A stretch of DNA of 64,000 nucleotides from Bradysia coprophila (Eukaryota; Arthropoda; Insecta; Diptera; Sciaridae). The translations under genes were made by a program, and so were the position numbers. Position 1 is the stretch's first letter. The number at the start of each line of letters is the position of its first letter. This document shows, piece by piece, positions 62,101-64,000 of this stretch. The notes beneath the pieces were generated by a model that saw only the letters and a program-made list of their open reading frames with translations, ran no database searches and was not told the origin of the DNA. The stretch is from assembly GCF_014529535.1 (NCBI RefSeq), contig NW_023503293.1:7062844-7126843 (forward strand). Reading direction: 5' to 3'.

Positions 62101-62820
62101 TCTTATTTCTTTTCCGATCTTTACTGTAGTTCTCCTCTTACAAATGGAGGCAGAGTCGTGCATTATTCCTACTTCATGGGGAGAACGAATCAAAAACAGA
62201 TGATTTGTGAATATTTCAGTATTAGCTAATACAAGGACTTTCCAAAGAAAAATCTGTTTGAAAGAGATTTAGGCAATTCATACGTATAGCCACATCTGCT
62301 TCATCTGTTAATGACAAGAACGGCAAAAGTAAGTGACAGTGTGAATGTTGAAACAAATGAAGTACAAGATTTCGTAAAAATCTGTTTAAGACATTACAGA
62401 AAAAGAAGTAGAAGATTAGTGATAATCTAATTTAGATTGTCATATTGGGATTGTTATACTGATGACATGATTGCCGTCTGTGAAGGTTTAAAATGAAAAC
62501 TTGCAACTTCTAGTTCAATTTTTCCAAAAGACCAATATTTGTATCCAATCCCTACATGAACTTCAGAGAGCAATAAAAGAAATGATCACCATTGACCTGT
62601 TAACCATTGTAACCAGTATACGGTGCGTAAGAAAAAATGACACCACATTAAGCGAATAAAATAGATTTTCTTCGCCCCCCCATTCTCTCCTCCTGCCATG
62701 TAATCTACACACTACACACATCTATTTCAGTGCAATCCATTTTTAGCCGGGGACCCAAGCTACAAAGCAATCGTAAAAAAAATATTCTTCCGCGAACCAT
62801 AGACGATCTCTTGAAAAATA
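59166..62820. other. Gene-free stretch
   Basis: No supported gene on either strand. Open frames (59274-59465, 59778-59981, 60388-60654 reverse, 60872-61057) are short and match nothing familiar. A degraded reverse copy of the dispersed repeat is at 62290-62385 ('catctgttaatgacaag' ... 'aacaaatgaagtacaagattt'). Confidence 0.4.
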
Positions 62821-62895
62821 CAGTCAGCCTTTAACCGTCGGATAGATCAGTTCGATCGTGTTAATAAAAATCGTATTTGAATTTCTTTTTTGAGG
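62821..62895 (+). promoter_or_regulatory. Possible promoter and non-coding first exon
   Basis: Two arthropod initiator-like motifs, TCAGCC (62824-62829) and TCAGTT (62847-62852), are followed by GATCGTG and then by a near-consensus donor TTTTTTGAG|GTGAGT around 62894. This resembles an insect TATA-less first exon of a gene lying beyond the right edge. No coding sequence supports it inside the window. Confidence 0.25.
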
Positions 62896-64000
62896 TGAGT
62901 TGTATACTGTGATGTAGTGACGAAAATAAAAAAAAAAAATGGGAAAATTCTATAAAAAAATATTTTTCTTTAAAAAAAATTGTGTTGAAAGAAATATTGA
63001 ATTGGAGAAAAAAAAATCTTTAAAAAAATGTGGGAATTTTCGAATTAAGAAAAAAAAATTGTCGAAAGTCTACTATTGTAGAAAAAGGATCTGATCCTAT
63101 CACGCATTTAACAAAATTATATAATCAAGATCGCTACAATCGGCATAGGATTTTGATTTAATCCGTTTACAGAACATGTGAAAATTTGTATCAATGTTTT
63201 AGGGTGTGCAATACGTGTGTGATTTCAATATGTTTCCATTAAGTTAACCGAAACGTCTCAGTTTCATTATCATCATCATTTCTATCCCTGATTCAGTGAT
63301 CCGAATTTATCTATCCAATCGTTCGATTAGGATGCGTAATCGTGATTTTACGTTGCCTCATCGGAATATTATTTCAATTGAAATGTTTTAGATCTAGACG
63401 ACTTGTGAATTAGTGTGAAAAATTCGTTGGTTTGGCAACCGGCCAAAGTAAATATTTTTGAAATGTTTATTTTCAGCCCATCGAATGAAATAAAAAGAAG
63501 AAGAAAATTTAAAGTTCTCGTATCAGCCCGAAAATTTATATCAATGCAACTCATATATGAAGTGAATATAATATGTATCAGTGCAATAATGTTGTATGAA
63601 CCTTAAGCAATAAATGAAATTAAATTGGCGATTTCATCTGATTGCCAGAAAATGAAGGTTCTAAAACAAAACAAGAAATTTGTGATTCCTTAGCCAACAA
63701 GATGAAATTGCTTTGAAGAATTCTTCTCCATTACCTGTCTTCGATTTCATTTCGATTCAATTTTACGACATTAAAAATAGAAAATTTTTCAATTTAAGTG
63801 TGTGGGTGTATAACAAAATGTGTCGACATTGACTAGGCGTTTGAACAGCGGTGTGTGCAAATGGTTATTTAGCTTTCCACGCACTTTTTTTTTCTTTTTT
63901 CATCATTTTTATGAATACATTTTCAAAATTAGAAATTTGATACGATCACTGGTGTGCGCCTGCGTTCTATTGTTATATCCAAATACGTGCGCTATGGAAA
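62896..64000. other. Possible intron or gene-free sequence
   Basis: Long A runs, short open frames (63369-63554 reverse, 63415-63606) of no recognised family. If the candidate first exon at 62821-62895 is real, this would be its intron. Confidence 0.3.

Overview
The window looks like AT-rich insect nuclear DNA, most likely a nematoceran fly. The evidence is the protein set (a nervana-type Na,K-ATPase beta subunit, a HIGD2A-like protein, a quiver/Ly6 protein and an N-terminal TTC17-like protein), introns of 58-70 nt with GTRAGT-type donors, and dense MITEs and tRNA-derived SINE-like repeats. No bacterial or organellar signal was seen. Species assignment is inference.

Layout. 1-6.6 kb: no convincing gene, a few small inverted repeats and one candidate exon. 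6.7-8.1 kb: a two-exon TTC17-like gene (+). 8.3-20.8 kb: a repeat-rich island bounded by two direct copies of the 3' end of the TTC17-like gene. From left to right it holds a dispersed repeat, a tandem pair of MITEs, a foldback-type element with 30-bp-repeat inverted termini that encloses a BTB-BACK gene fragment, an array of perfect hairpins, a ~1 kb element with CCCGTACGAAGT ends, a two-exon gene joining a P450-like domain to a C-terminal multi-pass membrane domain, and a hAT relic. 21.1-24.4 kb: the normal gene-dense part, with HIGD2A (-) and nervana (+) divergent from one another and a quiver-like Ly6 gene (-) convergent with nervana. 24.5-30 kb: no convincing gene.

30.06-58.44 kb is dominated by two very large inverted repeats on either side of a 25-N gap (38113-38137). 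IR1 has arms 30061-33666 and 34626-38112 with a spacer of about 0.96 kb. IR2 has arms 38138-47213 and 49054-58444 with a spacer of about 1.84 kb. In the stretches compared by eye the arms differ almost only by 1-3 nt insertions and deletions, as expected for poorly polished long-read copies, and both arms run right up to the gap. The simplest reading is fold-back assembly artefacts at two contig ends joined by a scaffolder, so much of 34.6-47.2 kb is probably a duplicate of flanking sequence. 58.4-64 kb: no convincing gene, a SINE-like element and a possible promoter with a non-coding first exon leaving the window on the right.

The genes do not form an evident pathway. The most unusual items are the P450-membrane fusion gene, the island it lies in, the foldback element carrying a host-type BTB-BACK fragment, and the hairpin array whose stems differ while two of its loops share an 11-mer.
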